This document shows, piece after piece, positions 17,346 through 25,806 of a stretch of DNA of 51,832 bases. Each line of letters opens with the position of its first letter. Positions within the stretch are counted from its first letter, which is position 1. The DNA is from Desulfuromonas sp. (GTDB taxonomy: Bacteria; Desulfobacterota; Desulfuromonadia; Desulfuromonadales; Geopsychrobacteraceae): contig PKUD01000036.1 of NCBI GenBank assembly GCA_002869695.1, forward strand, positions 1 to 51,832. The letters are read 5' to 3'. Position numbers and translations under genes: made by a program. Under the pieces are notes generated by a model. It searched no databases. It worked only from the letters and a program-made list of their open reading frames with translations, and had not been told where the DNA came from.

Positions 17346-18200
17346 ATGCAGGTGTTTGAAATAGGGCGGATAAACAGGCTTGTCATAAAAAAAATCGATG
17401 CACAGGGGGCGTGGCTGGCTTCGGAATTGGGGCCGATTCTGCTCCCTGAAGTTGAGTGCCCGTCTGGGATCAGACCCGAAGACCGGATAGAGGTGTTTGT
17501 CTACCGGGGCAAAGACAATTCTCTGGTCGCAACCCTACAGCGTCCGCGCGCACAGGTCGGAGAGTTTGCCCTGCTGCAGGTCCGGCAGGTAACCAAACAT
17601 GGTGCTTTCCTTGACTGGGGTTTGGAAAAGGACCTGCTGGTTCCTCACACCGAGCAGACGGAAAAGATGCTGGAAGGAAGAAGTTACCTGGTCAAGGTCT
17701 GCCGCGACAGTGCAAACCGGGTGGTCGGGACGGCAAAAATCGAACGTTGCCTGGAAACCGAAAAGGTCGATCTTCAACCGGGGCAGGAAGTTGATCTGAT
17801 CATCTGGAAGTTTACCGATCTGGGCGCCAAGGTGATCGTTGACCATCTCTACGAAGCGCTGATCTACCGGGACCAGCTTGGCAGTGGCCTGAAGCGCGGG
17901 GATCATCTCAAGGGTTATGTCGACCGAATTCGCACGGATAAAAAGGTCGATGTTTCACTCCAGAAGGGCGGTGCCGAAGGGATTGATGTTGCCAAGCAGG
18001 TGATCATGACGGCGCTGGCTGAATCCATGTTTCTGCCCTTGCATGACAAGAGTTCTCCGGCCGCCATTCAGCAGGCGCTGGGACTGAGCAAGAAACTGTT
18101 CAAAAAAGCCTTGGGCGGTCTCTACAGGGAGGGGCTGGTCGAGCTGACGCCGACCGGGATCAAAGTGAAAAACGTGCGTTCCCCGAATGACGCTCAATAA
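17346..18200 (+). CDS. CvfB-family S1-domain RNA-binding protein
   Basis: 284 residues from the ATG at 17346; a longer frame to 17256 exists. The family normally starts just before IGRINRLVI, so the internal ATG is preferred, although GGGAG lies too close to it to be an ideal ribosome-binding site. Three S1-like beta barrels are visible: IGRINRLVIKKIDAQGAWLAS, LLQVRQVTKHGAFLDWGLEKDLLVPHTEQ, and LGAKVIVDHLYEALIYRDQL. A winged-helix domain follows (AAIQQALGLSKKLFKKALGGLYREGLVEL). CvfB homologues bind RNA and affect virulence or biofilm genes in Gram-positives. The last 41 bases overlap the convergent HdrB-like gene. Confidence 0.85.
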   Translation: MQVFEIGRINRLVIKKIDAQGAWLASELGPILLPEVECPSGIRPEDRIEVFVYRGKDNSLVATLQRPRAQVGEFALLQVRQVTKHGAFLDWGLEKDLLVPHTEQTEKMLEGRSYLVKVCRDSANRVVGTAKIERCLETEKVDLQPGQEVDLIIWKFTDLGAKVIVDHLYEALIYRDQLGSGLKRGDHLKGYVDRIRTDKKVDVSLQKGGAEGIDVAKQVIMTALAESMFLPLHDKSSPAAIQQALGLSKKLFKKALGGLYREGLVELTPTGIKVKNVRSPNDAQ

Positions 18201-18849
18201 AATCATCTAATTTGTGATGCCACTCCTCCGGTTCAAATATTCCTGGACAGGTCTGTTCTCCGAACAGCAGATCGACCAGATAGCGTGGGCGCTTGCCACC
18301 GATATGCATCGCCTTGATGCACGAGACGCAGTACACGACGACATCAATGGCGGGCATCTCCGCCGCACGCTTTATCATCTGCTGTTTGACTTCTGCAACC
18401 GGCACCTTGCCGAAGAAGCTGTCGCCGCAGCACGTACTTCTGGCCCCTGTCTGCTCCGGTTCATGCAGTTCAATATTCATTCTGCCTAACAGGGTGCGGA
18501 TAGCCTGATGCACCCGTTCCTGGTCTCGTGTCGGACATGCGTCCAGAATTGACATCTGCTGCCCTCGGTAATCGGGCAAGGGGAACTGCTCATCTGAAGC
18601 CAGAACCTCCCAGAAAGAGATGGTCGAGGTTGCTTGGTGGAGTTCTCGGTAGCGCTTGTCACACCCGGCACAGACGTTGATGACCCGGACTCCGGTTGCC
18701 AGTCCAGGTTCGTGCCGGCAACAGATCGTGTGCTCTTCGATCGCAGGATCATGTTCGACAAGAAGTTTGCCTATGCGCTCAGCCAGCTCTGGTTTGTAGA
18801 TCAGCAGCGCACAGCCGGGGGCGAATACCTGTTTCATATGTTCTTCCAT
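18160..18849 (-). CDS. Stand-alone HdrB-like CCG-domain Fe-S protein
   Basis: 229 residues with two cysteine-rich CCG units like those of heterodisulfide reductase subunit B. Unit one has Cys13, Cys43-Cys44 (CCR instead of CCG) and Cys60/Cys63 (CAGC). Unit two has Cys105, Cys140-Cys141-Gly142 and Cys174/Cys177 (CVSC), close to the canonical C-X31-39-CC-X35-36-CxxC pattern. In HdrB such units hold non-cubane [4Fe-4S] clusters that reduce disulfides. HdrA, HdrC or a dehydrogenase partner is not adjacent, so the electron donor is unknown. Two starts are possible: 18849, or 18837 which has GGAAG just upstream. It overlaps cvfB tail-to-tail by 41 bases. Confidence 0.82.
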   Translation of the reverse strand: MEEHMKQVFAPGCALLIYKPELAERIGKLLVEHDPAIEEHTICCRHEPGLATGVRVINVCAGCDKRYRELHQATSTISFWEVLASDEQFPLPDYRGQQMSILDACPTRDQERVHQAIRTLLGRMNIELHEPEQTGARSTCCGDSFFGKVPVAEVKQQMIKRAAEMPAIDVVVYCVSCIKAMHIGGKRPRYLVDLLFGEQTCPGIFEPEEWHHKLDDFIERHSGNARFSL

Positions 18850-18913
18850 CTCTTAGGGTTCAGCAGACAGGGGAAGATGTCATGTCTTGGGTAAGCAATC
18901 CACCCGTTACTTG

Positions 18914-19807
18914 CTATTTCAGCTGTTTTTCCGCACCCTCGACCAGCGTTTCGGTCAGCAGGGTCAAATGGCGCGAATCAAGATTCCAGCAATGCCAGTA
19001 AAGATCTACGAAAATCGGCCTGTCCAGGACCAGTTCCACCAGATCACCACCTCTCAGCAGCGACTCTCCCTGCAGGTCCGGAACCATCCCGTAGCTGTAT
19101 CCTGAGGTAATCATCTCCAGGAACGGTTCCGGTGATGGTACATAATGCGCGGGAAGCTTGTCCGGCAAACGACCGAAAACCTGCCTGAAAAATCGATTAT
19201 GAAGGTTGTCTTTACGGTTGAATACGACTGCAGGAGCAGTCCGGCATGCAGCCAGGGTAAATCCGTCCGCAAACCATTGTCTGGCAAATTCGGGTGTCCC
19301 CAGCATCCGGTAGGCCATCTGCCCGAGAATTTCAACGCGACAGCCCTGCATCGCTTTTTCTTCAGTGCTGATACAGCCGATGACGTCTCCATCACGGAGG
19401 AAGTTGTGGGTCTGTTCCTGATCGTCAACGCGCAGGTCAAGGAGCAAGTCGCCATTGCATAACAGCGGGCCAACCAGCTTGATAAACCAGAGCGACAAGC
19501 TGTCGGCGTTGACACCGATGTTCAGTACGGTCGGACCGTCGTCGATCCCTTCCGTCAGCTCCCTGGAGAGGTTTTTTTCCAGCAGGCTGACCTGGTGGTA
19601 GTGCTTGATCAACTGCAATCCGGCTGCACTGGGGCGCGGAGGTGAACTGCGGGTCAGCAACACCTGTCCGGTTCTCTCCTCGAGTTGTCGTATCCGTTGT
19701 GAAACGGCCGACTGGGTGAGGTAGAGTGACCGTGCCGCGCGTTCGAATCCGCCCTCCTGAATAACCATGGCCAGGGCTTCTATGAGCTTGTAATCGAGCA
19801 TGAACAT
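18914..19807 (-). CDS. argP: LysR-family regulator ArgP (IciA)
   Basis: 297 residues. The N-terminal helix-turn-helix FERAARSLYLTQSAVSQRIRQLEERTGQVLLTR and the following PPRPSAAG are close to ArgP of enteric bacteria, where the protein senses lysine/arginine and activates the exporter gene argO. The effector domain follows (LNIGVNADSLSLWFI, GCISTEEKAMQGC). The divergent gene is an ArgO/LysE exporter, which strongly supports the assignment. Two starts lie close together (19807, and 19801 giving MLDYK). Confidence 0.9.
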   Translation of the reverse strand: MFMLDYKLIEALAMVIQEGGFERAARSLYLTQSAVSQRIRQLEERTGQVLLTRSSPPRPSAAGLQLIKHYHQVSLLEKNLSRELTEGIDDGPTVLNIGVNADSLSLWFIKLVGPLLCNGDLLLDLRVDDQEQTHNFLRDGDVIGCISTEEKAMQGCRVEILGQMAYRMLGTPEFARQWFADGFTLAACRTAPAVVFNRKDNLHNRFFRQVFGRLPDKLPAHYVPSPEPFLEMITSGYSYGMVPDLQGESLLRGGDLVELVLDRPIFVDLYWHCWNLDSRHLTLLTETLVEGAEKQLK

Positions 19808-19809
19808 AT

Positions 19810-19824
19810 ATTAGCTCAGCTAAT
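19810..19824. promoter_or_regulatory. Perfect inverted repeat in the argP-argO intergenic region
   Basis: ATTAGCT-C-AGCTAAT (19810-19824) is a perfect 7-1-7 inverted repeat and contains a T-N11-A core, the LysR-family operator pattern. It lies 2 bases from the argP start and about 100 bases from argO, so it could give autorepression; activation of argO would need further contacts nearer its promoter. Confidence 0.65.
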
Positions 19825-19924
19825 GGCATTTCAAAACAATTAATTTTACATTTCATGGCAGGATATTCATTCTCTCCCCTGAACCACACGTCAGCTGCTT
19901 ATTACGTTCTACGGAGAAAATATT

Positions 19925-20539
19925 ATGTTGGTTCCTTTTCTGCAGGGTGCCGGGCTCGGGGGTGGCTTGATTGTCGCCATCGGAGCTCAGAACGCTTTTG
20001 TCTTGTCGCAGGGGGTCAGGCGCAATCACCCGTTACCGATCGCCTTGCTCTGCGGTTTCTGTGATGCGCTGTTGATTCTGCTCGGTGTCAGCGGCGTCGG
20101 TAGGCTGGTGGCTTCCAATCCACTTCTGGGACAGATTGCTGTCTGGGGTGGTGCGCTGTTTCTTTTCTGGTATGGTCTTCGATCACTGCAGTCTGCATTG
20201 CGCGGCGGGCTCCTTGACACAGAGAAAACCAGTAGCCCCTCATTGCGTGCCGTTCTTGGCGCCACTCTGGCTGTGTCCCTGCTCAACCCCCATGTCTACC
20301 TCGATACGCTGGTACTGCTTGGTGGCATTAGCGGCCAGTTCCCGGAGCAGGAGCGTTACCTGTTCGGTCTTGGTGCGATGACGGCGTCTTTTGCCTGGTT
20401 TCTGACCCTCAGCCTGGCGGCCGGTTTTCTGGCTCCGCTGTTTCGGCAGCCGGTTGCCTGGAGGATACTGGATAGCTTGGTGTTCCTGACCATGTGGAGC
20501 CTCGCTCTGTCACTGCTGTGGGGAGAGATGAGCGGGTAA
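19925..20539 (+). CDS. argO: LysE/ArgO-family amino acid exporter
   Basis: 204 residues with six predicted membrane helices. GGGLIVAIGAQNAFVLSQGVRR is the LysE-superfamily signature, and LLNPHVYLDTLVLLGG is the conserved second half. It should export arginine and possibly lysine from the cytoplasm. CGGAGAAAATATT precedes the ATG. It is divergent from argP, the classical regulator-exporter pair, and convergent with the peroxiredoxin-like gene. Confidence 0.92.
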   Translation: MLVPFLQGAGLGGGLIVAIGAQNAFVLSQGVRRNHPLPIALLCGFCDALLILLGVSGVGRLVASNPLLGQIAVWGGALFLFWYGLRSLQSALRGGLLDTEKTSSPSLRAVLGATLAVSLLNPHVYLDTLVLLGGISGQFPEQERYLFGLGAMTASFAWFLTLSLAAGFLAPLFRQPVAWRILDSLVFLTMWSLALSLLWGEMSG

Positions 20540-20575
20540 GTTGATTCCGGTCAGACGGGTCCCATGGTTTCCTCC

Positions 20576-21220
20576 CTACAGCTCTTTGAGTCTGGCCAGC
20601 GTCTCTTCCGGCTCCGGACGGGTTGTGTGATCGGGATGAAAATCGCAGTCGCGCAAAATACCGTGTCGGTCGATGAGGGCCCGGCCTGGGAGGGCCAGTT
20701 GCCAGCTGTTGTCATTGTTGAAGCGTTCCAGATCAATACCGAAGCTCAGATAGATTTCCCGCAGTTTCGGGTCCAGGGTGAAGACCAGGCCGAATTGTTG
20801 GGCTATCTGGTTGCCGGGATCGCAGAGCAGCGGAAACTCCAGACCGAGCTTTTTGACCAGCTGCTGAGAATACTTCTGCTGCATCGGCGAGATGGCCAGC
20901 ATTTCTGCTCCTGTCTCCCTGATTTGCGGAAGGAGGTTTTGCAGAGCTTCCAGCTCCGCATTGCAGTACGGTCACCAGATGCCCCGGTAGAACGTCAGCA
21001 GCAAAGGGCCTTTTTTGCGCAGCTCGCGCGAGTCGAAAGTGTTGCCGGCAGCATCCTGCAGCGAAAAATCAGGAGCGCGTGTCCCCGGCGAAAGAGTTTT
21101 TTCAAGAATTTCCGAGGTTGAGAGCAGGGCCGTAGCCTGCTGCATTATGGCCAGTCTCTCGGCAGGTGCGCTGGCAACGAATTCCTGTTTGATATTGTCA
21201 AGAGTCTGTTGCAGTCCCAT
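20576..21220 (-). CDS. Peroxiredoxin-like selenoprotein (AhpC/TSA family, UxxC), in-frame TGA
   Basis: Two frames that would usually be split join across one in-frame TGA at 20972-20974: 82 residues before it and 131 after it, all in the same phase. The join reads LLLTFYRGIW-U-PYCNAELEAL, where homologues have FYRGxWCPYCN. The TGA thus replaces the redox-active first Cys (Sec83), leaving Cys86 as partner. A stem-loop with the bacterial SECIS features follows (separate entry). The protein belongs to the thioredoxin-fold peroxiredoxin-like group and should reduce peroxides with thiol or thioredoxin support. No signal peptide, so cytoplasmic. AAAGGACATCGCT precedes the ATG. UxxC members of this family are known in Deltaproteobacteria. 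Sec synthesis genes are outside the window. Confidence 0.9.
20940..20960 (-). promoter_or_regulatory. Bacterial SECIS-like stem-loop of the peroxiredoxin-like gene
   Basis: In the mRNA, UGCGGAGC and AGCUCUGCA flank the loop UGGAA, giving an 8-bp stem with one G-U pair. The loop starts 19 bases after the TGA and has G at its second position. Both fit the accepted bacterial SECIS rules (loop about 16-37 bases after UGA, a G among the first two loop bases). It lies inside coding sequence, as bacterial SECIS elements do. Confidence 0.7.
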
Positions 21221-21303
21221 AGCGATGTCCTTTCGGCAGAATTCCTTATAATACTTAACAGCTTTACCTGGGATCGCAATGGTTATTTTGGCCGAATGTT
21301 TAC

Positions 21304-21331
21304 TTGACAGGTCATCTATGGATGGTATCTT
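21304..21331 (+). promoter_or_regulatory. Candidate sigma-70 promoter of the DUF411 gene
   Basis: TTGACA (21304-21309) and TATCTT (21326-21331) are spaced by 16 bases, about 92 bases before the DUF411 start codon, in the divergent region shared with the peroxiredoxin-like gene. Confidence 0.45.
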
Positions 21332-21422
21332 TGTTTACCAATTCCGGCAGGCAATGCCCACGCGGCAAACCATCAGATTTTTTAGGCAGCCTGCCGAGAA
21401 CAATCGCCAGAAAGGAACTATC

Positions 21423-21890
21423 ATGGCTCGCTTATTCTCCATACCGCTTCTGGCCATCGGTCTGTGCCTGTTGCTGGTCGCTCTGCCGGTTGCCGCAGAT
21501 CCCCTTACGTCATCCCGGGTAGCTGTCTTCATGTCCCCTGGTTGAGGGTGCTGTGGTGGCTGGGTCGATCATCTGGAAAAGCTTGGCTTTAGCGTCGAGA
21601 CAAGGAAAGTTGATAATATTTCGGCGATTAAAGACCGGCACGCAGTTCCAGATGATCTTCGATCCTGCCATACTGCCATCGTTGATGGCTATGTGATTGA
21701 AGGGCATGTCCCCGGGGCCGAGATTATCCGCCTGCTGCAACAGAGACCGGATATTGCCGGATTGAGTGTGCCGGGTATGCCGGCCGGTTCGCCGGGTATG
21801 GAGATGGAAAACGGAAAAACCACCCCTTACCAGGTGATTGCTTTCGACCGTGAGGGGCGGGTGTGGCCCGTCGCTCGATATCCGCAGTAA
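21423..21890 (+). CDS. DUF411 secreted metal-binding protein, probable selenoprotein (UGCC), in-frame TGA
   Basis: 155 residues if the TGA at 21543-21545 is read as selenocysteine. AAGGAAC precedes the ATG at 21423. A signal peptide (about 1-25, ending PVAA) is followed by VAVFMSPG-U-GCCGGWVDHLEKLGF. The DUF411 family normally reads CGCC at this spot, so Sec41 replaces the first metal- or redox-active Cys. After the TGA all family hallmarks remain in frame: LRSCHTAIVDGYVIEGHVPG, AGLSVPGMPAGSPGME and PYQVIAFD. There is no other stop or frameshift before TAA at 21890. DUF411 proteins are linked to copper or other metal handling in the periplasm. A nonsense mutation is the alternative, but the position, intact downstream frame and neighbouring Sec gene argue against it. 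Confidence 0.8.
21553..21572 (+). promoter_or_regulatory. Possible SECIS-like hairpin of the DUF411 gene
   Basis: After the TGA, GUGGUGGC can pair with GUC-G-AUCAU across the loop UGG (21561-21563), giving about eight pairs with one bulged G and several G-U pairs. The loop starts 15 bases after the TGA and has G at positions 2-3. This fits SECIS geometry loosely and is weaker than the neighbour's hairpin. Confidence 0.4.
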
Positions 21891-22002
21891 CGGGGCTGCC
21901 GGTTTGCTGCCCCGGCCGGAGGATCCGCTATCGCGAGTCAGATGTGATAAAGATGCCCTTTCGCACGATATCGAACGAAGGGGCTTTTGTTGCCATTATT
22001 CA

Positions 22003-22638
22003 TTACCGGTATAGTCGGTCGTCCATCATCATCGCTTCAAAAACCTCTGCCGGTGAATTGCTGCTGTCTGCAGTCAACTCCTTCAGGGTGATGTCGCCGG
22101 TGCTTGCTGTGAAGCCTTTCTCCCGCAGGTGTTCCAGCGCCCCCGCAAGATTGAAATCTATCCGTTTGGCCAGCTGTTTCAGGGGCATTAGCTCCGCATG
22201 GGGAAAGGGCGGATGAACATCCTGCCCTGCGTACCAGGTCTTTTTGATCGTTGCACCCAGATCCATAACCGAGCTGAACGGGGCATAGCCGCTGATGCTG
22301 CCGTGCAAGCAGATGGCTCCCAGCAAGAGCGTCGCGAGCAGTTCTCTGCGCAGGGCAAAGCTGCGCTTGACGCGGTCTTTCAGGTAGCTGAGCAGCACGG
22401 TCCAGTTGTAGTAGAGATGAAAGCCTGCGGCTAAGAAGAAGATCAGGCTGAGAAAGGTGTGGATCGTGCCCCACTGCTCTTTATCGAGACCGATCAGGCG
22501 CCAGTCGGTCCAGTAGGCCACCCGTCCTTCGGGCATGACATATAAAACCAGCCCGGAAATCAGCATGACCAGGCCGCTAAAAGTGATCAGCAGCGAGAAA
22601 AAACTGCGCAGATTGAAGTTCTGTCGGTTTTGCTGCAC
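22003..22638 (-). CDS. DUF4405 membrane protein
   Basis: 211 residues, GTG start with GGAG 6 bases upstream. Three to four membrane helices fill the first 125 residues: LLITFSGLVMLISGLVLYVMP, IHTFLSLIFFLAAGFHLYYNWTVLL and LLATLLLGAICLHGS. His residues in helix two (IHTF, GFHLYYNW) and helix three (CLHG) are placed as heme b ligands would be, as seen in DUF4405 and related cytochrome-b-like proteins; this is inference. The C-terminal soluble part (PFPHAELMPLKQLAKRIDFNLAGALEHL) resembles a small helical domain found with such proteins. It is convergent with the DUF411 gene and 115 bases downstream of pgi. Confidence 0.8.
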   Translation of the reverse strand: MQQNRQNFNLRSFFSLLITFSGLVMLISGLVLYVMPEGRVAYWTDWRLIGLDKEQWGTIHTFLSLIFFLAAGFHLYYNWTVLLSYLKDRVKRSFALRRELLATLLLGAICLHGSISGYAPFSSVMDLGATIKKTWYAGQDVHPPFPHAELMPLKQLAKRIDFNLAGALEHLREKGFTASTGDITLKELTADSSNSPAEVFEAMMMDDRLYR

Positions 22639-22753
22639 ACAATACTCCTGTAGCGATTAAGAGCGATCGGCTGATAAACGTTTGTTCAATAGGCTAATAA
22701 TATCACTATTTGAATGTTTGCATGTCAAGAGAGTGATTGCACGTCCGCAGGTC

Positions 22754-24394
22754 TTAACGGCTCGTTTTATAATGGTTGATAAGTCCGTTGGTGGAACTGT
22801 CATGACTGCCGACCGCGTGATCGTCTGCCAGCTCGGGAAGAATTTTATTCGCCAGTTTTTTCCCCAGTTCTACGCCCCACTGGTCATAAGGGTTGATTCC
22901 CCAGACGGCTCCCTGAACGAAAATCTTGTGTTCATAAAAAGCGATGAGCATGCCCAGCGTGCGTGGCGTCAGTTTGTGGAAAAGAAAGGCGTTGCTCGGG
23001 CGGTTGCCGGGAAAAACCCGGTGTGGCAGCAGATGTGTGATCTCGGTAGCATCCAGGCCGACTGCCGTCATCTCGTTGCGGGCTTCTTCCGCAGTTTTCC
23101 CGCGCATCAGCGCTTCGGGCTGGGCGAAGAAATTGGACAGCAATATTTTGTGATGCTCCCCCAGCGGGTTGTGGCTGATTGCCGGAGCCATGAAGTCTGC
23201 CGGTATCAAACGGGTCCCCTGGTGGAGCAGCTGGTAGAAAGCATGCTGGCCATTGGTGCCCGGCTCACCCCAGATGACCGGTCCGGTGTGGTAATCCACC
23301 GGGTCCCCCTTGAGGGTGGTCCTTTTGCCGTTGCTCTCCATGTCTCCCTGCTGGAAATAGGCGGGGAAGCGGTGCAGGGACTGGTCATAGGGGAGAATGA
23401 CATGGCTGTCGGCGCCGAAGAAGTTGATATACCAGATTCCGAGCAGACCCATGATCACCGGGATATTCTGTTCCAGTGGGGTGTTGCGGAAATGTTCATC
23501 GGCCAGATGCGCCCCCTCCAGCAGTTCTTCAAACCGATCCATTCCCACCGAAAGGGCGATCGATAAACCAACCGCCGACCAGAGCGAGTAGCGACCTCCG
23601 ACCCAGTCCCAGAACTTAAACATGTTCGCTGGATCGATGCCGAATGCAGAGACTGCTTGCCGGTTTGTGGAGACGGCAACAAAGTGACGGGCCACCGCGT
23701 TTTGCTCGGCTCCCGCAGCGAGCAGCCAGTGTTTGGCTGATTCGGCATTGCAGAGGGTTTCCTGGGTGGTAAAGGTTTTTGAGACGACCAGGAACAGGGT
23801 GGTTTCCGGGTTGAGCTGTTTCAGGGTTTCAGCGATCTGCGTTCCGTCAACGTTGGAAACGAAATGAACCTGCAATTTATCCCGGGAATAAGGTCTCAGC
23901 GCCTCGCAGACCATCAACGGCCCGAGGTCGGAACCGCCGATGCCGATATTGACGATATCGCGGATCGGCTTGCCCGTGTGGCCTCTCCAGCGCCCGTCGC
24001 GCACGCGGTCCGAAAAATTGCGCATCTGCCCCAGCACCTGGTTTATCCCGGGCATGACATCCTGCCCATCGACCTCGATCGGTCGGTTGGATCGGTTCCG
24101 CAGGGCGACATGGAGCACTGCCCGCTGTTCAGTGAGGTTGATCTTCTCGCCGGAAAACATCCGCTCGCGTTTCTTCTCCATACCTGCGTGACGGGCAAGC
24201 TTGAATAGCAGGGGGAGAGTGTCGGCGGTGATCCGGTTCTTGGAATAGTCGAAGAGGAGATCGTCCAGGCGCAGGGAGTATGTTGTAAAACGCTCCGCGT
24301 CGGCACTGAACAGGTCGCGCATGTGCAGTTTGGCAACCGATTCCGCGTGGGACGTCAGCGTCTGCCAAACGTTCGATTCGGTAAGTATGGACAT
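22754..24394 (-). CDS. pgi: Glucose-6-phosphate isomerase
   Basis: 546 residues, the family length, from the ATG at 24394 with AGGGG upstream; a longer frame to 24442 adds residues not found in the family. It interconverts glucose-6-phosphate and fructose-6-phosphate. Signatures: [54 protein letters not shown] in the form [16 protein letters not shown], and [12 protein letters not shown]. The Glu and His of the active site occur in [18 protein letters not shown]. Cytoplasmic. Neighbours on the same strand are the ferritin-like gene (55 bases upstream) and DUF4405. Confidence 0.97.
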   Translation of the reverse strand: MSILTESNVWQTLTSHAESVAKLHMRDLFSADAERFTTYSLRLDDLLFDYSKNRITADTLPLLFKLARHAGMEKKRERMFSGEKINLTEQRAVLHVALRNRSNRPIEVDGQDVMPGINQVLGQMRNFSDRVRDGRWRGHTGKPIRDIVNIGIGGSDLGPLMVCEALRPYSRDKLQVHFVSNVDGTQIAETLKQLNPETTLFLVVSKTFTTQETLCNAESAKHWLLAAGAEQNAVARHFVAVSTNRQAVSAFGIDPANMFKFWDWVGGRYSLWSAVGLSIALSVGMDRFEELLEGAHLADEHFRNTPLEQNIPVIMGLLGIWYINFFGADSHVILPYDQSLHRFPAYFQQGDMESNGKRTTLKGDPVDYHTGPVIWGEPGTNGQHAFYQLLHQGTRLIPADFMAPAISHNPLGEHHKILLSNFFAQPEALMRGKTAEEARNEMTAVGLDATEITHLLPHRVFPGNRPSNAFLFHKLTPRTLGMLIAFYEHKIFVQGAVWGINPYDQWGVELGKKLANKILPELADDHAVGSHDSSTNGLINHYKTSR

Positions 24395-24449
24395 GGATGT
24401 TTCCCCTCGGACAGAAGTTGCCAGCGATTGCGGCAACCGCAATAGGCTG

Positions 24450-24935
24450 TCAGGTAGAAGGATGGACCAGCTTGTAATCTTCGCTGATCAGTTCCAGATG
24501 GCGATGGGTCATGCGGGCGTTTCTCAGGTAGACCTCGCGCACGTCAGGATCTTCAATCTGATCGGCTATGGTCCGCAATTCCTGTTCCAGAGCCTGCTCC
24601 CGTTTCATCGCCAAAGACAATGCCATTTCCTCGTCGAAGTCCCCCAGCATGGTCGTTTGCAGTTCCTTCCACCAGGATGATCCGGTGTCCGGTGTGATGT
24701 CCATCATTTCCTCAAAGGATGGCAGGTCTTCCCAACGGTAGGCATCGTAGAAGGACCGCGCATGCTCACGTTCCTCCCGGGCCAGCAGTTTGAAGGTCAG
24801 GCGCGGGCGTTCGTTGTACATCTTCTTTGCGGCATGCTGGTAGAAGTCCATGGCATCCTTTTCCGCCAGAATCGACTCCCTGATCGCTGTTTTCAGACCT
24901 TCCTCGTTCAGCCTGTTGGCCTTGCGTCTCCACAT
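24450..24935 (-). CDS. Ferritin-like/rubrerythrin-type diiron protein
   Basis: 161 residues forming a four-helix bundle. Diiron ligands are recognisable as repeated Glu/ExxH pairs: [28 protein letters not shown], and [12 protein letters not shown] followed by [11 protein letters not shown]. There is no C-terminal rubredoxin CxxC domain, so it is a short rubrerythrin or erythrin-type protein, probably handling peroxide or iron in the cytoplasm. GGGGGAACGTT precedes the ATG. The J-domain gene ends 34 bases upstream. Confidence 0.85.
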   Translation of the reverse strand: MWRRKANRLNEEGLKTAIRESILAEKDAMDFYQHAAKKMYNERPRLTFKLLAREEREHARSFYDAYRWEDLPSFEEMMDITPDTGSSWWKELQTTMLGDFDEEMALSLAMKREQALEQELRTIADQIEDPDVREVYLRNARMTHRHLELISEDYKLVHPST

Positions 24936-24969
24936 AACGTTCCCCCGGTCCAGGTGCGGCTTTGTCGAG

Positions 24970-25740
24970 TCAGTTTGCGGTCCGCGAACTCATCACGGCC
25001 TCATAAGAGGCGTTGATCTCTGCCAGCTTGTCGTTGGCGAACTTTATGAATTCAGGTGGCAGGCCCTTCCCTTCAATTTTATCAGGGTGAAATTCTGCTG
25101 CTTTCTTGCGGTAGGCCTTCTTGATTTCACCGGTGCTGGCTTCATCGCTGATGCCGAGAATTTCAAAATGTTTTATCAGGGAGGTTGACGTCCTGGCCGA
25201 GCCACCGACGAAACGGCTGTACATCGATTGATAGACCGAATCGTGCAGGCGGAAGGCCTGCTTGGCGCTCTGCAGCATCTGCTCCTCGCTGGGGTGCAGG
25301 GAGCCGTCCGCCATGGCCACCTGAAACAGAAAGCTCATCATGAAACTGCACATCTGTTGATCCTGCCAGAACAGTTCGCCGAATTCACGCGCATAGTGAT
25401 CGAACGTCTCTGGGCTGTCCTTGGCCTGGCTGAAAACGTTGATGGCAAACTGTCGGGTCTGGGCATCCAACCCCAGGGCCTCGCGGCTGACCCGCTGAAT
25501 CGCTTCTATCTCATTGCTACAGACGCGACCGTCCGCTTTGGCAAGCTTGCCAACCATGGAAAATGCTGCGGTGAAAAAGATCGCCTGTTTGCGTTCTGTG
25601 TCCGTATAGCCGATGTGACTGCCGGATGCGGCCGGTTGTCCGCCCATGCTCGAACCGATAGCAGCACCGATGATGGCACCAAATGGTCCGGCGATCATTG
25701 CTCCGATACCACCGCCGATGATGCCTGAAAGCCAGCTCAT
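24970..25740 (-). CDS. TerB-like/J-domain protein (DjlA type)
   Basis: 256 residues. The first 40 are glycine/alanine-rich and hydrophobic (SGIIGGGIGAMIAGPFGAIIGAAIGSS), a probable membrane-inserting segment. A TerB-type helical domain follows (about 50-165: AAFSMVGKLAKADGRV, VAMADGSLHPSEEQML). The C-terminus is a J domain with HFEILGISDEASTGEIKKAYRKKAAEFHPDK, including the essential HPD. It should stimulate DnaK, at the membrane, as DjlA does. AAGGGAAAATC precedes the ATG. Confidence 0.88.
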   Translation of the reverse strand: MSWLSGIIGGGIGAMIAGPFGAIIGAAIGSSMGGQPAASGSHIGYTDTERKQAIFFTAAFSMVGKLAKADGRVCSNEIEAIQRVSREALGLDAQTRQFAINVFSQAKDSPETFDHYAREFGELFWQDQQMCSFMMSFLFQVAMADGSLHPSEEQMLQSAKQAFRLHDSVYQSMYSRFVGGSARTSTSLIKHFEILGISDEASTGEIKKAYRKKAAEFHPDKIEGKGLPPEFIKFANDKLAEINASYEAVMSSRTAN

Positions 25741-25806
25741 GATTTTCCCTTTATCCTTGTTGGTGGTTTATTGGTAGATCCGTACCGGGAGGGTGTCCCG
25801 ATCAAT

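Noticed and set aside
20972-20974. TGA as a pseudogene mutation in the peroxiredoxin-like gene
   Set aside because: It replaces precisely the redox Cys, the rest of the frame is intact, and a SECIS-like hairpin follows at the right distance.
22682-23566. 294-codon plus frame
   Set aside because: Antisense shadow of pgi, whose motifs are complete on the minus strand.
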